Source: Marinospirillum insulare DSM 21763 (GTDB lineage: Bacteria > Pseudomonadota > Gammaproteobacteria > Pseudomonadales > Halomonadaceae). From it: a DNA stretch of 64,000 nt. This document shows positions 47,077-56,639 of this stretch, one piece after another; the first letter of the stretch is position 1, and each line of letters begins with the position of its first letter. The DNA lies in assembly GCF_000686905.1 (NCBI RefSeq), contig NZ_JMLW01000018.1, positions 1-64,000 of the forward strand, written 5' to 3'. Under the pieces are notes generated by a model that was given only the letters and a program-made list of their open reading frames with translations, was not told the origin of the DNA and made no database searches. Both the position numbers and the translations under genes were made by a program.

Positions 47077-47207
47077 TCTCAAGCAACTAGCGAGTTTTTG
47101 TAAAAGAAAGTTCATAGGTGTAGTAGAGTTCTTTGGGTTCTTTAATTAACTGGTAGGCGCATACTATCTTATTCACTGGTAAAGCTAAAGGTTATTGGAG
47201 TAAAAAG

Positions 47208-47855
47208 ATGTTGATGTTTGAAGTGGTTCCCGTTACACCTTTCGCCCAAAACGCTACTTTGGTCTGGTGCGATGAAACCCAAGAGGCTGCCATTATTGAT
47301 CCGGGCGGCGAAGTTGATCGGCTTTTAAATCACCTAGCCACTAAGCAGCTTAAGTTAGTAAAAATACTTCTTACTCATGGGCATATAGATCACGCAGGTG
47401 GCGCGGCAGAATTAAAAGCAACGAGTGGTGCTCCAATTATAGGTCCGCATAAAGCGGATCAGTTTTGGTTAGATGGCTTAGGGCAACAAAGTTTAATGTT
47501 TAATTTCCCTGAAGCTCAACCCCTTACTCCTGACCAATGGCTAAATGATGGTGATCAGCTAGCCTTAGGTAACTCAAGCTTACAAGTTTTACACTGCCCT
47601 GGGCACACACCAGGCCATGTGGTTTTTTATAATTCTGAAAGCAAAATTGCTCAAGTTGGTGATGTGCTTTTTGCTGGCTCTGTAGGTCGAACTGACTTTC
47701 CTAAAAGCAATCAGCAAGACTTGATTGAGTCTATTAAAACCAAGCTTTTTCCCTTAGGCGATGATATTCAGTTTATTCCCGGGCATGGACCACGCTCTAC
47801 TTTTGGTGAAGAAAAGCGTAACAACCCTTTTGTTGGTAGCCAGCAGTTTGGTTAG
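47208..47855 (+). CDS. MBL-fold hydrolase, glyoxalase II-like (YcbL type)
   Basis: A 215-residue metallo-hydrolase with THGHIDHAGG (about 59-68), HCPGHTPGH (about 130-138), GDVLFAGSVGRTDFP and IPGHGP, which give the two-metal site of glyoxalase II. Like E. coli YcbL it lacks the long C-terminal substrate domain of GloB. It probably acts on a thioester such as S-lactoylglutathione. GGAG precedes the start. Confidence 0.88.
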   Translation: MLMFEVVPVTPFAQNATLVWCDETQEAAIIDPGGEVDRLLNHLATKQLKLVKILLTHGHIDHAGGAAELKATSGAPIIGPHKADQFWLDGLGQQSLMFNFPEAQPLTPDQWLNDGDQLALGNSSLQVLHCPGHTPGHVVFYNSESKIAQVGDVLFAGSVGRTDFPKSNQQDLIESIKTKLFPLGDDIQFIPGHGPRSTFGEEKRNNPFVGSQQFG

Positions 47856-47857
47856 TT

Positions 47858-48853
47858 TTAATAATAATAGGATAGGTTAAGCGAGCCAAAATAATCTCGC
47901 TTAGCTTGCCCTAAAAATTCAATTGAGCGGGAAACCGCAGTCCATCCTAGCCTTACCTTTTCATAACTAACTGCACCACCTACAAAAAAATCATCTATGT
48001 TTCTATACTTTTCTATACTGGGGCCATCACGAAAGACTGGACCATCTAAAAATAGATTGTAGTGCATATAACGGTACTCCATACCTGCTACTAGGTACCA
48101 GTTCCATGGGTGACCAGGTGAGAAGTAACTTGATCCTGGGTAGTTAGGTTGAATGGATGGCGGGCCATAATCCTGCCTTAAGTCAGGACCTAAACGCAGA
48201 GTAAAACCTAAACTTGCATAAGTGTAAGGCGAGCCTAATGCTAAACTAAATAAAGGTGACCACTCTAACTCATAGCTATCCGACAACTGTTGATACACTT
48301 GCCACTTTCTAAAGTAATGCAGATTGAAGGTTGTTTCATTACCTATTTGATGCTGCCAACCACCTGGCTTGGGCGAACCTATTATTTCATGAAGCTTTTT
48401 CTGGCCCCACTCACCACCTGAAGCAGGACCAGCATGCCCTAGGGTAATATTTAACTTATCGCCTACCTTGATAAAGCTATCAAGCCGCTTGGGTTTGCGC
48501 ATAATAGCCAAGCTAGCAAAGGTATGCCCTGCCCAAGGGCGCTGGTCTGGTAAAGGTTCGGTAGACTCAAAATCTTTGGGTGTAAAAATGGTATTACCAA
48601 TCGAATATTCTAATGCAACCTTATCTGGTACAACTTTTAAGCCTAGGTCATTCATGACAGAAATAGCCCAGTCTGGAGCAGGAGTTAATGGAAAGTAGCT
48701 TAGTAACACACCACTAGTGTAATGCTTGTCTAAACCTACTAGCGCATCATTCTCGACTTGTAAACTGACAATACCTTTGGCCTGTGCATTAGCCTCGAAG
48801 GCTAATAAACAGCAACAGCCTAGTAAAAAGGAACTCAGACCTCTAGCCAACAT
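47858..48853 (-). CDS. LpxR-like outer-membrane lipid A deacylase (DUF2219)
   Basis: From ATG 48853 (preceded by AGAGG) it has 331 residues with a signal peptide ending near NAQA. The mature start GIVSLQVENDALVGLDKHYTSG holds the conserved Asn/Asp of LpxR, which remove the 3'-acyloxyacyl group from lipid A. Alternating aromatic strands and a final Tyr (SLNLSYYY) fit a beta-barrel. The catalytic His is probably in the TLGHAGPASGGEWGQ segment, by comparison with LpxR. Substrate is inferred from the family only. Confidence 0.82.
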   Translation of the reverse strand: MLARGLSSFLLGCCCLLAFEANAQAKGIVSLQVENDALVGLDKHYTSGVLLSYFPLTPAPDWAISVMNDLGLKVVPDKVALEYSIGNTIFTPKDFESTEPLPDQRPWAGHTFASLAIMRKPKRLDSFIKVGDKLNITLGHAGPASGGEWGQKKLHEIIGSPKPGGWQHQIGNETTFNLHYFRKWQVYQQLSDSYELEWSPLFSLALGSPYTYASLGFTLRLGPDLRQDYGPPSIQPNYPGSSYFSPGHPWNWYLVAGMEYRYMHYNLFLDGPVFRDGPSIEKYRNIDDFFVGGAVSYEKVRLGWTAVSRSIEFLGQAKRDYFGSLNLSYYY

Positions 48854-49020
48854 CAATGCAACCTCTTTCACTTTAATTGATGTATTGTAAAGCATTGTTA
48901 GACTTAAGGGTCTAAAAATTATCCAGTAAAACCCTACTCATTTAAAACGATCGTTTGTCTGACGTGCAACTTGGTGCTAAAGTTGGATTTCATCAGCAAA
49001 TAAAAATAATGGAGATTGCT

Positions 49021-49992
49021 ATGGCTTCGAGTTTATGGTCTTTACGACTGCAAATTACCTACCTTTTACTTGCGGCTAGCCTCTATACGCCGCTTCTTGT
49101 TGCAGACTCTGCTCTAGTTAGGCCAGCTCTTAAGTCTGAGTTGGTCACTCAATCTCTATTGTTAGACATTACCACTGCCGGCAACCGTTTAGTTGCTGTC
49201 GGCGAACGTGGACACATTATTTATCGCGACCCAGGTAAAGAATGGCAACAAGCTCAGGTGCCCGTTATAAGTCAGTTAACGAGTGTCCACTTCCCTACTC
49301 CTCAAGTCGGTTTTGCTGTAGGCCATGAAGCCATGATTCTACGTAGCAAAGATGCGGGTGCTAGCTGGCAACTCATCCACCAAGATACTGAAGAAGCACC
49401 TCTTTTAGATGTTTATTTCACTTCTGAACAAAAAGGTTTTGTAGTAGGTGGTTATGGATTACTGCTTACAACCAATGATTCAGGCAAAACTTGGCAAAGC
49501 TTGATGGATGATCTACCTAACCCAGATGGCTACCACAACAATGCCATTACCCAAGATACAGCGGGCAATTTATTTATTGCCGGTGAGCGTGGCAATCTTT
49601 ATAGATCAACCGATGCAGGCAAGCATTGGCAAAGTTTGCAACTTGATTATGACGGCTCGCTGTTTGGTTTGCTCGCTACCTCTGCTGGGCAACTAATTGC
49701 CAGTGGCTTGCGTGGTCATTTATTTATGAGTTTAGATGCGGGTGATTCATGGCAAGCACTAGAGCATGCTGGCGAACAAACGTTAAACACGGGCTTAGTC
49801 TTAGAGAATAACCAACTGCTTTTATTGGGTCAAAATGGTGAGTATCTAACAGGCCCTGCACAAGCACTTAAACTGCACACCCTAGCAGGGCGCTACTCTT
49901 TATTAGCAGCAGCCCGCCAAGGCACAGAATTGATTGCTGTTGGTCGTGGTGGCCTGCACAGCTTGCCACTAGCTGAAACCTTAGGGCGATAA
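49021..49992 (+). CDS. YCF48/BNR-repeat beta-propeller protein
   Basis: From ATG 49021 (GGAG six bases before) it has 323 residues with a signal peptide (cleavage near LLVADS). The mature part is a propeller of repeated blades containing S.DAG.SWQ or S.D.GKTWQ (at about SKDAGASWQ, NDSGKTWQS, STDAGKHWQ, SLDAGDSWQA), the YCF48/Hcf136 type. Its stop lies 11 bases before an RND-family gene, and this pair recurs in gammaproteobacteria, often with DUF1302/DUF1329 genes, which are missing here. A role as periplasmic partner of the transporter is inferred. Confidence 0.8.
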   Translation: MASSLWSLRLQITYLLLAASLYTPLLVADSALVRPALKSELVTQSLLLDITTAGNRLVAVGERGHIIYRDPGKEWQQAQVPVISQLTSVHFPTPQVGFAVGHEAMILRSKDAGASWQLIHQDTEEAPLLDVYFTSEQKGFVVGGYGLLLTTNDSGKTWQSLMDDLPNPDGYHNNAITQDTAGNLFIAGERGNLYRSTDAGKHWQSLQLDYDGSLFGLLATSAGQLIASGLRGHLFMSLDAGDSWQALEHAGEQTLNTGLVLENNQLLLLGQNGEYLTGPAQALKLHTLAGRYSLLAAARQGTELIAVGRGGLHSLPLAETLGR

Positions 49993-50003
49993 GGACTATC
50001 TTT

Positions 50004-52319
50004 ATGAATACAAAACAAGCACCCCTAATCGAAAATACTTTTTTTAACTTTCGACCCATTTGGTTAGCTTTCTTTTTAGCTTTAACCATTTTCTTAGGCT
50101 TTCAAGCAGTTCAGGTTAAGCCTGAAGCTAGCTTTGAAAAGCTTATTCCCCTATCGCACCCCTACATAGAAAATTTTATGGATCGCCAAGATGACTTGCG
50201 TGGTTTGGGTAATGCGGTGCGTATTGTTGTAGCGGCTAAGCAAAAGGATGCAGACATTTTTAGTGCTGAATATATGCAGCGCCTGCAAGATGTTTATGAA
50301 GAAGTACGCTATTTGGAAGGCGTTGATCAGTCTGCTGTTAGATCTTTATGGGATCCAGCCGTGCGTTGGACACAGGTTACCGAAGAGGGCTTTGAAGGCG
50401 GAACGGTCATTCCTGATACCTATGATGGTAGTGCTGCCAGCCTAGAAGAGTTGCGTGAAAACCTGCTTAAATCAGGTCAGGTTGGCATTATGATTGCCAA
50501 CGACTTTCGATCAACCATTGTTGTAGCACCCTTGCTAGAAATGGTAGATGGCGAGCCGCTTGATTACCAAGCTTTTTCTGCTGCCTTAGAGGAAGTACGC
50601 GACCAGTTTAGCGACTCAGACTTTGACGTGCGTATCATTGGTTTTGCTAAGCTTATTGGTGATTTAATTGATGGTGCAACTCAGGTAGGGTTTTTCTTTT
50701 TAATTGCCTTAGCCATCACGTTTGTTTTGTTATTTCTTTATTCACGCTGCATTAAAAGTGCTTTAATCTCTTTATTGTGTTCCGTCGTTGCGGTTACTTG
50801 GCAGTTAGGTCTGCTTAACCTTTTGGGCTACGGCTTAGACCCCTATTCCATGCTAGTACCCTTTTTAGTTTTTGCTATCGCTGTTTCACATGGTGTTCAA
50901 GTAATCAATGCCATGGCAATAGAAGCCTCTTTTGGTCACGATCGCATTACTGCAGCTCGCCTAGCCTTCCGTGGTTTATACATAGCCGGTATTTTAGCTT
51001 TGGTGTCAGATGCCATAGGTTTTATGACCCTGCTATTTATAGATATTCAAGTTATTCAAGAGCTTGCCGTTGCTGCCTCCTTAGGTGTAGCGGTTATTAT
51101 TCTGACTAACTTAATTCTCTTACCTTTACTAATGTCTTATTTAGGTGTCAGCCTAACCAGCATTATGCGTGCTAAAAATAAGCGCTTAGAGCACTCACCC
51201 GTTTGGCACCGTTTGTCTTTTTTCACCCATGCCAAGGCTGCACCTTGGTCTTTAGCAGCAGCTTTACTTTTAGGTGTTTTTGGCTTTGTAGCCAGTGCCG
51301 ACTTAAAAATTGGTGACCTAGATAAAGGTGCGCCAGAGCTGCGCCCCGACTCTCGCTATAACCTAGACAACGCCTATGTAACAGACAACTACGCAACCAG
51401 TGCTGATGTGCTAGTTGTTATGGTAGAAACACCCGAACAAGGCTGTGTTGCTTATGAAGCCTTAGAAGCTGTTGATAGACTAGAATGGCAAATGCAGAAT
51501 GTTGCTGGTGTGCAGGGTACCTTGTCGCCCGCCTACATTACCAAGCGAGTTATTGCCGGCTTTAATGAAGGTAATTTGAAATGGGAAACCCTTGCTCGTA
51601 ACCAATTTGTACTTAACCAAGCCATGAGCAACCTGCCTGCCGGCATGATTAACAACCAGTGTGATCTTTTACCCGTTATTCTTTACTTAGAAGATCATAA
51701 AGCTAACACCCTAGTTAGAGTAACTAAGGCAGTAGAAGACTTTGCTGCTGAAAATAATTCTGAGGCTGCCCAGTTTATGTTAGCGGCAGGCAGTGCTGGT
51801 ATAGAAGCAGCGACCAACGAAGAAATTGCCCGTGCGCAAACCTTTATGCTGATTTTTGTTTATGCTGTGGTCGCTTCTTTAGTATTTATTACCTTCCGTT
51901 CTTGGCGTGCAGTGGTGTGCATTGTGGCACCCCTTGGCCTAACTTCGGTACTTTGCCAGGCGCTTATGGCGCAACTGGGCATAGGTGTAAAAGTGGCTAC
52001 ACTACCTGTTATTGCATTAGGGGTAGGTATAGGTGTGGATTACGGCATTTATATTTACTCACGCCTACGCCAATACTTAGGTGAAGGAAAAAGCTTGCAA
52101 GACGCCTACTACCATACACTTCGCTCTACTGGTAAGGCGGTTAGTTTTACAGGCCTAACCCTAGCAATAGGCGTAGGTACTTGGGTATTTTCGCCTATTA
52201 AGTTCCAAGCAGATATGGGCATTTTGCTAACCTTTATGTTCCTTTGGAATATGATTGGCGCACTTTGGCTCTTACCAGCTTTTGCACATTTCCTACTTAA
52301 GAATCCTTCTAAGGCCTAG
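50004..52319 (+). CDS. RND/MMPL-family transporter
   Basis: A 771-residue inner-membrane transporter with twelve segments in two halves. TM1 is at about 17-34, followed by a periplasmic domain (about 35-220), an MMPL/sterol-sensing-like group of five segments (about 225-370), TM7, a second periplasmic domain (about 430-610) and the last five segments (about 615-760) with VIALGVGIGVDYGIYI. This is the type thought to move hydrophobic lipids, not drugs, and no outer-membrane channel or adaptor gene is adjacent. Cotranscribed with the YCF48-like gene. Cargo unknown. Confidence 0.85.
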   Translation: MNTKQAPLIENTFFNFRPIWLAFFLALTIFLGFQAVQVKPEASFEKLIPLSHPYIENFMDRQDDLRGLGNAVRIVVAAKQKDADIFSAEYMQRLQDVYEEVRYLEGVDQSAVRSLWDPAVRWTQVTEEGFEGGTVIPDTYDGSAASLEELRENLLKSGQVGIMIANDFRSTIVVAPLLEMVDGEPLDYQAFSAALEEVRDQFSDSDFDVRIIGFAKLIGDLIDGATQVGFFFLIALAITFVLLFLYSRCIKSALISLLCSVVAVTWQLGLLNLLGYGLDPYSMLVPFLVFAIAVSHGVQVINAMAIEASFGHDRITAARLAFRGLYIAGILALVSDAIGFMTLLFIDIQVIQELAVAASLGVAVIILTNLILLPLLMSYLGVSLTSIMRAKNKRLEHSPVWHRLSFFTHAKAAPWSLAAALLLGVFGFVASADLKIGDLDKGAPELRPDSRYNLDNAYVTDNYATSADVLVVMVETPEQGCVAYEALEAVDRLEWQMQNVAGVQGTLSPAYITKRVIAGFNEGNLKWETLARNQFVLNQAMSNLPAGMINNQCDLLPVILYLEDHKANTLVRVTKAVEDFAAENNSEAAQFMLAAGSAGIEAATNEEIARAQTFMLIFVYAVVASLVFITFRSWRAVVCIVAPLGLTSVLCQALMAQLGIGVKVATLPVIALGVGIGVDYGIYIYSRLRQYLGEGKSLQDAYYHTLRSTGKAVSFTGLTLAIGVGTWVFSPIKFQADMGILLTFMFLWNMIGALWLLPAFAHFLLKNPSKA

Positions 52320-52336
52320 GTTTTAAAAACTAGGCT
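52314..52336. terminator. Weak hairpin between convergent genes
   Basis: GCCTAG and CTAGGC flank a GTTTTAAAAA loop that can pair further. It covers the end of the RND gene and lies before the end of the convergent hypothetical gene. There are A/T runs inside the loop but no long T tract, so its role as terminator is tentative. Confidence 0.4.
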
Positions 52337-53688
52337 TTAGATGGCTCAATTACACGCCCAACAAGCGTGTTCACTATTCCTTCCGCCGTCAGGGTGAGCT
52401 TCCAACGCTGCACCTTGACTGGCTCCTCTGCTTGGGAATCCTCAGTCACTAAAACTAAATTATAATAGTGACGCTGCTCTATTAAATGAGTACCTACCTC
52501 TGCTTCTTCATCATTGAAGTCATAGTGATAAATGGGCGTTTTAACACTGCTTAACAGGTCAGCAAAAGGCTTGAAGTCAATCTCAATGCTTTCTTCTATA
52601 TTTTCTTCGATACCTAAATAGCCATCACCATCAATTTCTGATCGAAAAAAGAAAATATTATTACCCGCACTAAAAAACCACTTTCCACTATTTTTCTTCA
52701 CACTTTCTGGTAGTTGTTCAAAGCTAATAATTGAGCGCCATAAAAACTGCTGAAATAGCAAAGGTGATTTTTTATTTTTTCGGTACCTGAGCTTCCATAA
52801 AGCTTTATCTTTTCTAATATAGTCGGTTAAGACTTTCACTAGGTCATCACGTAACAGGTCACGCAAGGCATAAACCATAGCCACAGTAAGAATAAGACCA
52901 ATACTTAATGAGTAGCCTGAGTCTCGGTAATAAAATATAAATATAGTAAACGCACTCATAATTAAAGTGGTTATAAAGGCTTTTACACTGCGTCTAGCAA
53001 TATTGCCTAGCTCAATTACATCAGGCTTTAATAAAATATACCTATCTAAAAAACGTCGGTACAACTGCATACGATAGAAGATTCTTGCGGATCGACTGTC
53101 CAACTCTTTTAAGTAGCCTTGAGCTTTGCGGTATTCAATTTCTTCGTGGTAATAGGCTTTTAGCTCGGCTTGAGCTGTTTCGGGTAGGTCTGCCCAGCCT
53201 TCATTTTTTATTAAAGCCAACAAACTCTGTTCAGCTAACCAAGAAAAATACACATCTAGCTGACGCTGATAACGACTCTGCCTTGGCTCACTCGATACGT
53301 TGGTGCGAATACGTTTAGCAAAACCTCTAAGTAAAAGTAGTAACCGACCAACCTGCTGTTCACCTAGCCCAGCTTGCTGTATTTGATACTGCACTTTTTC
53401 TAGTGAACGCTGAAAGCTAGCTAACCAAGTGCTTCGCAGGGTTTCATAGTGGGGCGACAACAAGGACACCGATTGCTCAGCATGCTGTTTTTTATCTTCG
53501 GGTATTCCTAAAACACGGTAACGAAAATCAATTGGGCGAGCATTCCATTCAGTACGATCTAAAAGCTCGGGCAGGTGTTCAGCTTCTCCGGGTGGAAAAA
53601 GATAGAGGCTAGTTACATTTTTTTTTGATTTAGGCAGAGTTCTAGTGAACTCTAAAACATACTCAGATTTGTTTTTTTGCGAAAACAT
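52330..53688 (-). CDS. Hypothetical membrane protein, 452 residues
   Basis: Not recognised. The N-terminal 230 residues are mostly helical and charged, with many Arg, Gln and Leu (SLEKVQYQIQQ, LLLLLRGFAKRIR). Two adjacent membrane segments lie at about 236-254 and 260-277, so both ends are probably cytoplasmic. A soluble C-terminal part (about 290-452) contains acidic stretches (EENIEESIEID). No catalytic motif was seen. It is a single gene divergent from murI; its length and codon use support a real gene. Confidence 0.7.
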   Translation of the reverse strand: MFSQKNKSEYVLEFTRTLPKSKKNVTSLYLFPPGEAEHLPELLDRTEWNARPIDFRYRVLGIPEDKKQHAEQSVSLLSPHYETLRSTWLASFQRSLEKVQYQIQQAGLGEQQVGRLLLLLRGFAKRIRTNVSSEPRQSRYQRQLDVYFSWLAEQSLLALIKNEGWADLPETAQAELKAYYHEEIEYRKAQGYLKELDSRSARIFYRMQLYRRFLDRYILLKPDVIELGNIARRSVKAFITTLIMSAFTIFIFYYRDSGYSLSIGLILTVAMVYALRDLLRDDLVKVLTDYIRKDKALWKLRYRKNKKSPLLFQQFLWRSIISFEQLPESVKKNSGKWFFSAGNNIFFFRSEIDGDGYLGIEENIEESIEIDFKPFADLLSSVKTPIYHYDFNDEEAEVGTHLIEQRHYYNLVLVTEDSQAEEPVKVQRWKLTLTAEGIVNTLVGRVIEPSKA

Positions 53689-53782
53689 TCTTCACCAATA
53701 ATAAAGATAAATATTCCGATTTGCTGAAAGGCCATTGCAGGGCGTAAAATGACCTTTTGTTCAGTCTATAATAGGCAACATC

Positions 53783-54649
53783 TTGGTTGATCTAACAAGC
53801 GCACCTACTCCTCTCTCTGGCCCAATTTTAGTCTTTGACTCAGGCGTTGGTGGGCTTTCTGTTGTGCAAGCGCTAAAAGAGCGTTTACCTAGTTTACCGC
53901 TAGTCTATGCTTGTGATAATGCGGCTTTTCCTTATGGACAAAAAAGTGCAGCTTGGCTCAAAAAAAGAGTGCTCTCGGTTATTGCCAGTTTAATTAAGGA
54001 AGTTGAACCCAGTTTAATCGTTTTGGCCTGCAATACTGCCAGTACTTTAACTTTACCTGAGCTGCGTATGAGCTGTAACTTACCCGTGGTGGGTGTGGTT
54101 CCAGCTATTAAGCCTGCTGCCTTAATGACTCGCAGTGGTCAAATTGGTCTTTTAGCCACTTGCGGTACAGTAAGTCGCCCCTACACAGAAAAGTTAATTA
54201 AAACTTTTGCAGCTGATTGCGAAATCATTAAAGTGGGTAGTAATCGGCTTGTTGAGTTAGCTGAAGTTCACTTGGCTGGCGGTAAGGTAGCTGACCAAGA
54301 CTTGTTGGAAATTTTACAGCCATTTTTAGCAGCGTCACGCTTAGATACCGTTGTTCTGGGTTGTACCCATTTTCCTTTACTTCAGCCACATTTGGCAAGA
54401 GTTGCAGAACAAACAGGTACAGCTCCTTGGCAATGGATAGATTCCGGCGCAGCCATCGCTCGCCGTGTAGTTCAGCTATTAACTGAATCTGGCTATGCTA
54501 ATCCATCTTGCCCAACAAATTTTATTCCTAGCTGCTGGTTAACTGCCCCTTTGTCTACCGCTAGTCAGCTTCCTCATTTCTTACAATCATTTGGCTTTAG
54601 CCAACTAAAACAACTAACCAGCTTCAATCTAGACAAGCAGGTTAGCTAA
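53783..54649 (+). CDS. murI: Glutamate racemase
   Basis: Makes D-glutamate for peptidoglycan. The 288-residue protein has FDSGVGGLSVVQAL (18-31), ACDNAAFPYG, and the two catalytic cysteines Cys83 (ACNTAST) and Cys194 (GCTHFP). The start is a TTG; no ATG or GTG lies at a suitable place and the residues after it align with the family, so the TTG is accepted with a weak ribosome site. trmA follows after 25 bases. Confidence 0.94.
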   Translation: MVDLTSAPTPLSGPILVFDSGVGGLSVVQALKERLPSLPLVYACDNAAFPYGQKSAAWLKKRVLSVIASLIKEVEPSLIVLACNTASTLTLPELRMSCNLPVVGVVPAIKPAALMTRSGQIGLLATCGTVSRPYTEKLIKTFAADCEIIKVGSNRLVELAEVHLAGGKVADQDLLEILQPFLAASRLDTVVLGCTHFPLLQPHLARVAEQTGTAPWQWIDSGAAIARRVVQLLTESGYANPSCPTNFIPSCWLTAPLSTASQLPHFLQSFGFSQLKQLTSFNLDKQVS

Positions 54650-54674
54650 TATTTTTACGAGATTAAATTACACT

Positions 54675-55790
54675 ATGTCTTCTAGGCTGCCTCAAGTTAA
54701 CCCTGCCATTTACTCGCAACTACTAGCTGAAAAAGCTGAGCTAATAAAACAAACTTTTGCTGAGTTTAATCCACCCCAGCTAGAGGTTTTTGCTTCACCT
54801 GCTAGCCACTATCGGCTGCGCACTGAGTTTCGAGTTTGGCATGAAGGCGATGATCTTTTTTATGCCATGTTTGAAATAGGTGAAGATCCTAAAAAAGACC
54901 GCACCCTAGTGCGTATGGACCAATACCCAGTAGCAGGCAAAGAAATTAACCGTTTAATGCCGTTATTACTCGATGCCATTCGTGATAAACCCTTATTGCG
55001 CCACCGCTTATTTCAGGTGGAGTTTTTAACCACGCTTTCTGGGCAAGTACTAATTACCCTTATTTATCATCGCCCGTTAGAAGATGAATGGGAAGTTGCC
55101 GCAAAACAGCTACAAACTGAATTAGGGGTAATGCTGATAGGTCGCTCACGCAAACAAAAGCGTGTTTTAGAACAAGACTTTGTACTTGAAACCTTGCAGG
55201 TAAACGGGCAACCCCTTGTTTACAAGCAGGTAGAAGGCAGCTTTACTCAGCCCAACCCGTGGATTTGCCAAAGCATGCTGGAATGGGCACAAGCTGTTTC
55301 TAGCCCGAAAGCCGATGAAGAAAAACGTGATTTAGTTGAGCTTTACTGCGGTAATGGCAATTTTACGCTAGCTTTAGCTAATAATTTTAGGCAGTTGCTG
55401 GGCACAGAAATTAGCCGTACTTCTGTAGCTGCTGGTCAGTATAATATTCAGGCTAACAATATAAACAATGTGCGTATTGAGCGCATGGCTGCTGAAGATT
55501 TCTCTAAAGCATTAAATGAACCCGATTCAAAGCAAGCCAGTAAATTCAATTTACAGGATTATGACTTTTCAACCGTATTAGTCGACCCACCCAGAGCTGG
55601 CTTAGATAAAGCCACGCTAGAACAAGTGCAAAACTATGAACGAATTATTTATATTTCCTGCAACCCAGTAACGCTAGCAGATAACTTAAAAACCCTAACA
55701 CTCACGCATAAAATTGAACGCTTGGCTTTTTTTGACCAATTTCCTTATACCCACCATGCTGAGTGCGGGGCTTATTTGGTTAAACATTAA
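54675..55790 (+). CDS. trmA: tRNA (uracil54-C5)-methyltransferase
   Basis: Makes ribothymidine at position 54 of tRNA with SAM. The 371-residue protein has the TrmA N-domain (HYRLRTEFRVWHEGDDLFYAMF), the SAM loop LVELYCGNGNFTLALA (about 217-232), VDPPRAGLD and the nucleophile Cys in YISCNPVTL (about 329), with a Glu near the end. It overlaps the stop region of the convergent tautomerase gene by 11 bases. Confidence 0.95.
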   Translation: MSSRLPQVNPAIYSQLLAEKAELIKQTFAEFNPPQLEVFASPASHYRLRTEFRVWHEGDDLFYAMFEIGEDPKKDRTLVRMDQYPVAGKEINRLMPLLLDAIRDKPLLRHRLFQVEFLTTLSGQVLITLIYHRPLEDEWEVAAKQLQTELGVMLIGRSRKQKRVLEQDFVLETLQVNGQPLVYKQVEGSFTQPNPWICQSMLEWAQAVSSPKADEEKRDLVELYCGNGNFTLALANNFRQLLGTEISRTSVAAGQYNIQANNINNVRIERMAAEDFSKALNEPDSKQASKFNLQDYDFSTVLVDPPRAGLDKATLEQVQNYERIIYISCNPVTLADNLKTLTLTHKIERLAFFDQFPYTHHAECGAYLVKH

Positions 55791-56175
55791 GATTAAAGCC
55801 AAGATCAACATCGCATGCAGCTTGACCACCCCTGACACCCCAGTTTTCAGTAGTGATTTCACGCAGCAAGATTTTGATGTTTTTTGCTGGAATACCATAG
55901 CAAGATAAGTTTTTTACTATCGCTTTATACAATAATCTTTTAGCTTGGATAGTTCGGCCAGCAAAACAGTCAATGCTTATATGAGTGTAAGTTTCTGGTT
56001 GCTCATGACCCGTTGGATAGACAAACCTGTGTGGTTCATGTACTAATAAACGAATATTTTTATCCGTTGGTGTTATTTTAAAAGCCTCACAAAGCGCAGA
56101 ATGAACTGCATCCATGATACCAATTTCAATTTCTGGCGAGTAATTTTGACGTGTTTCTATTAAAGCACTTGGCAT
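55780..56175 (-). CDS. Tautomerase superfamily protein
   Basis: A 131-residue protein that starts MP, leaving the amino-terminal Pro1 which is the catalytic base of the tautomerase superfamily after Met removal. Length (about 130) and the segments RLLVHEPHRF and GRTIQAKRLLYKAIVKNLS fit the larger Tautomerase_2-type group, as opposed to the 62-residue 4-OT group. Two further charged residues that help in catalysis cannot be assigned with certainty. It is the last gene of the aromatic-type cluster, 25 bases after the GlcG-like gene. Substrate unknown. Confidence 0.75.
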   Translation of the reverse strand: MPSALIETRQNYSPEIEIGIMDAVHSALCEAFKITPTDKNIRLLVHEPHRFVYPTGHEQPETYTHISIDCFAGRTIQAKRLLYKAIVKNLSCYGIPAKNIKILLREITTENWGVRGGQAACDVDLGFNLNV

Positions 56176-56200
56176 TAAACTTTCCTTTTCAGATTAAAAA

Positions 56201-56623
56201 CTAACTATTAATTGCCTCTAACCCTGCTAGAGCACAAGCCTCATCTTGTTCAGCTGAACCGCCAGAAACACCAATACCACCTAAAAGCATGTCTTGATGC
56301 TCTATAGGTAGGCCACCTCCAAACACTATAAAGCGTTCCTGATGTGGAAAACCTAGCTTTAAAGCTGGGTTGTCTTCTAAAACTTCAGGCCATTTTCCCG
56401 TAGGCATTCCAAAGCTAGCAGAAGTATAAGCTTTATCACGTGCAATTTGAGCTGAGTGTAAAAAGGCACCGTTATGACGTAAGTAAGCTAGCTCTAACCC
56501 TGCTACATCAACTACGGCCACATGAATTTTTATTTTTAATTCATCTGCTTTAGCCATCGCTGCTTGGGCTGCAGTTAAGGCTGATTGCCAAGCTAACTCT
56601 TGGCGTCCTACTAATTGCGGCAT
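56201..56623 (-). CDS. GlcG/HbpS family (DUF336) heme-binding-like protein
   Basis: A 140-residue small protein with the family motif LGGIGVSGGSAEQDEACALAGL near the C-terminus (about 113-134) and PTGKWPEVLEDNPALKLGF in the middle. Relatives bind heme or cobalamin or are encoded with catabolic enzymes, where their role is often unknown. It lies 16 bases after the amidase gene and 25 before the tautomerase, so it belongs to the same transcript. Confidence 0.8.
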   Translation of the reverse strand: MPQLVGRQELAWQSALTAAQAAMAKADELKIKIHVAVVDVAGLELAYLRHNGAFLHSAQIARDKAYTSASFGMPTGKWPEVLEDNPALKLGFPHQERFIVFGGGLPIEHQDMLLGGIGVSGGSAEQDEACALAGLEAINS

Positions 56624-56639
56624 ACTTGCTCCTAATAAA

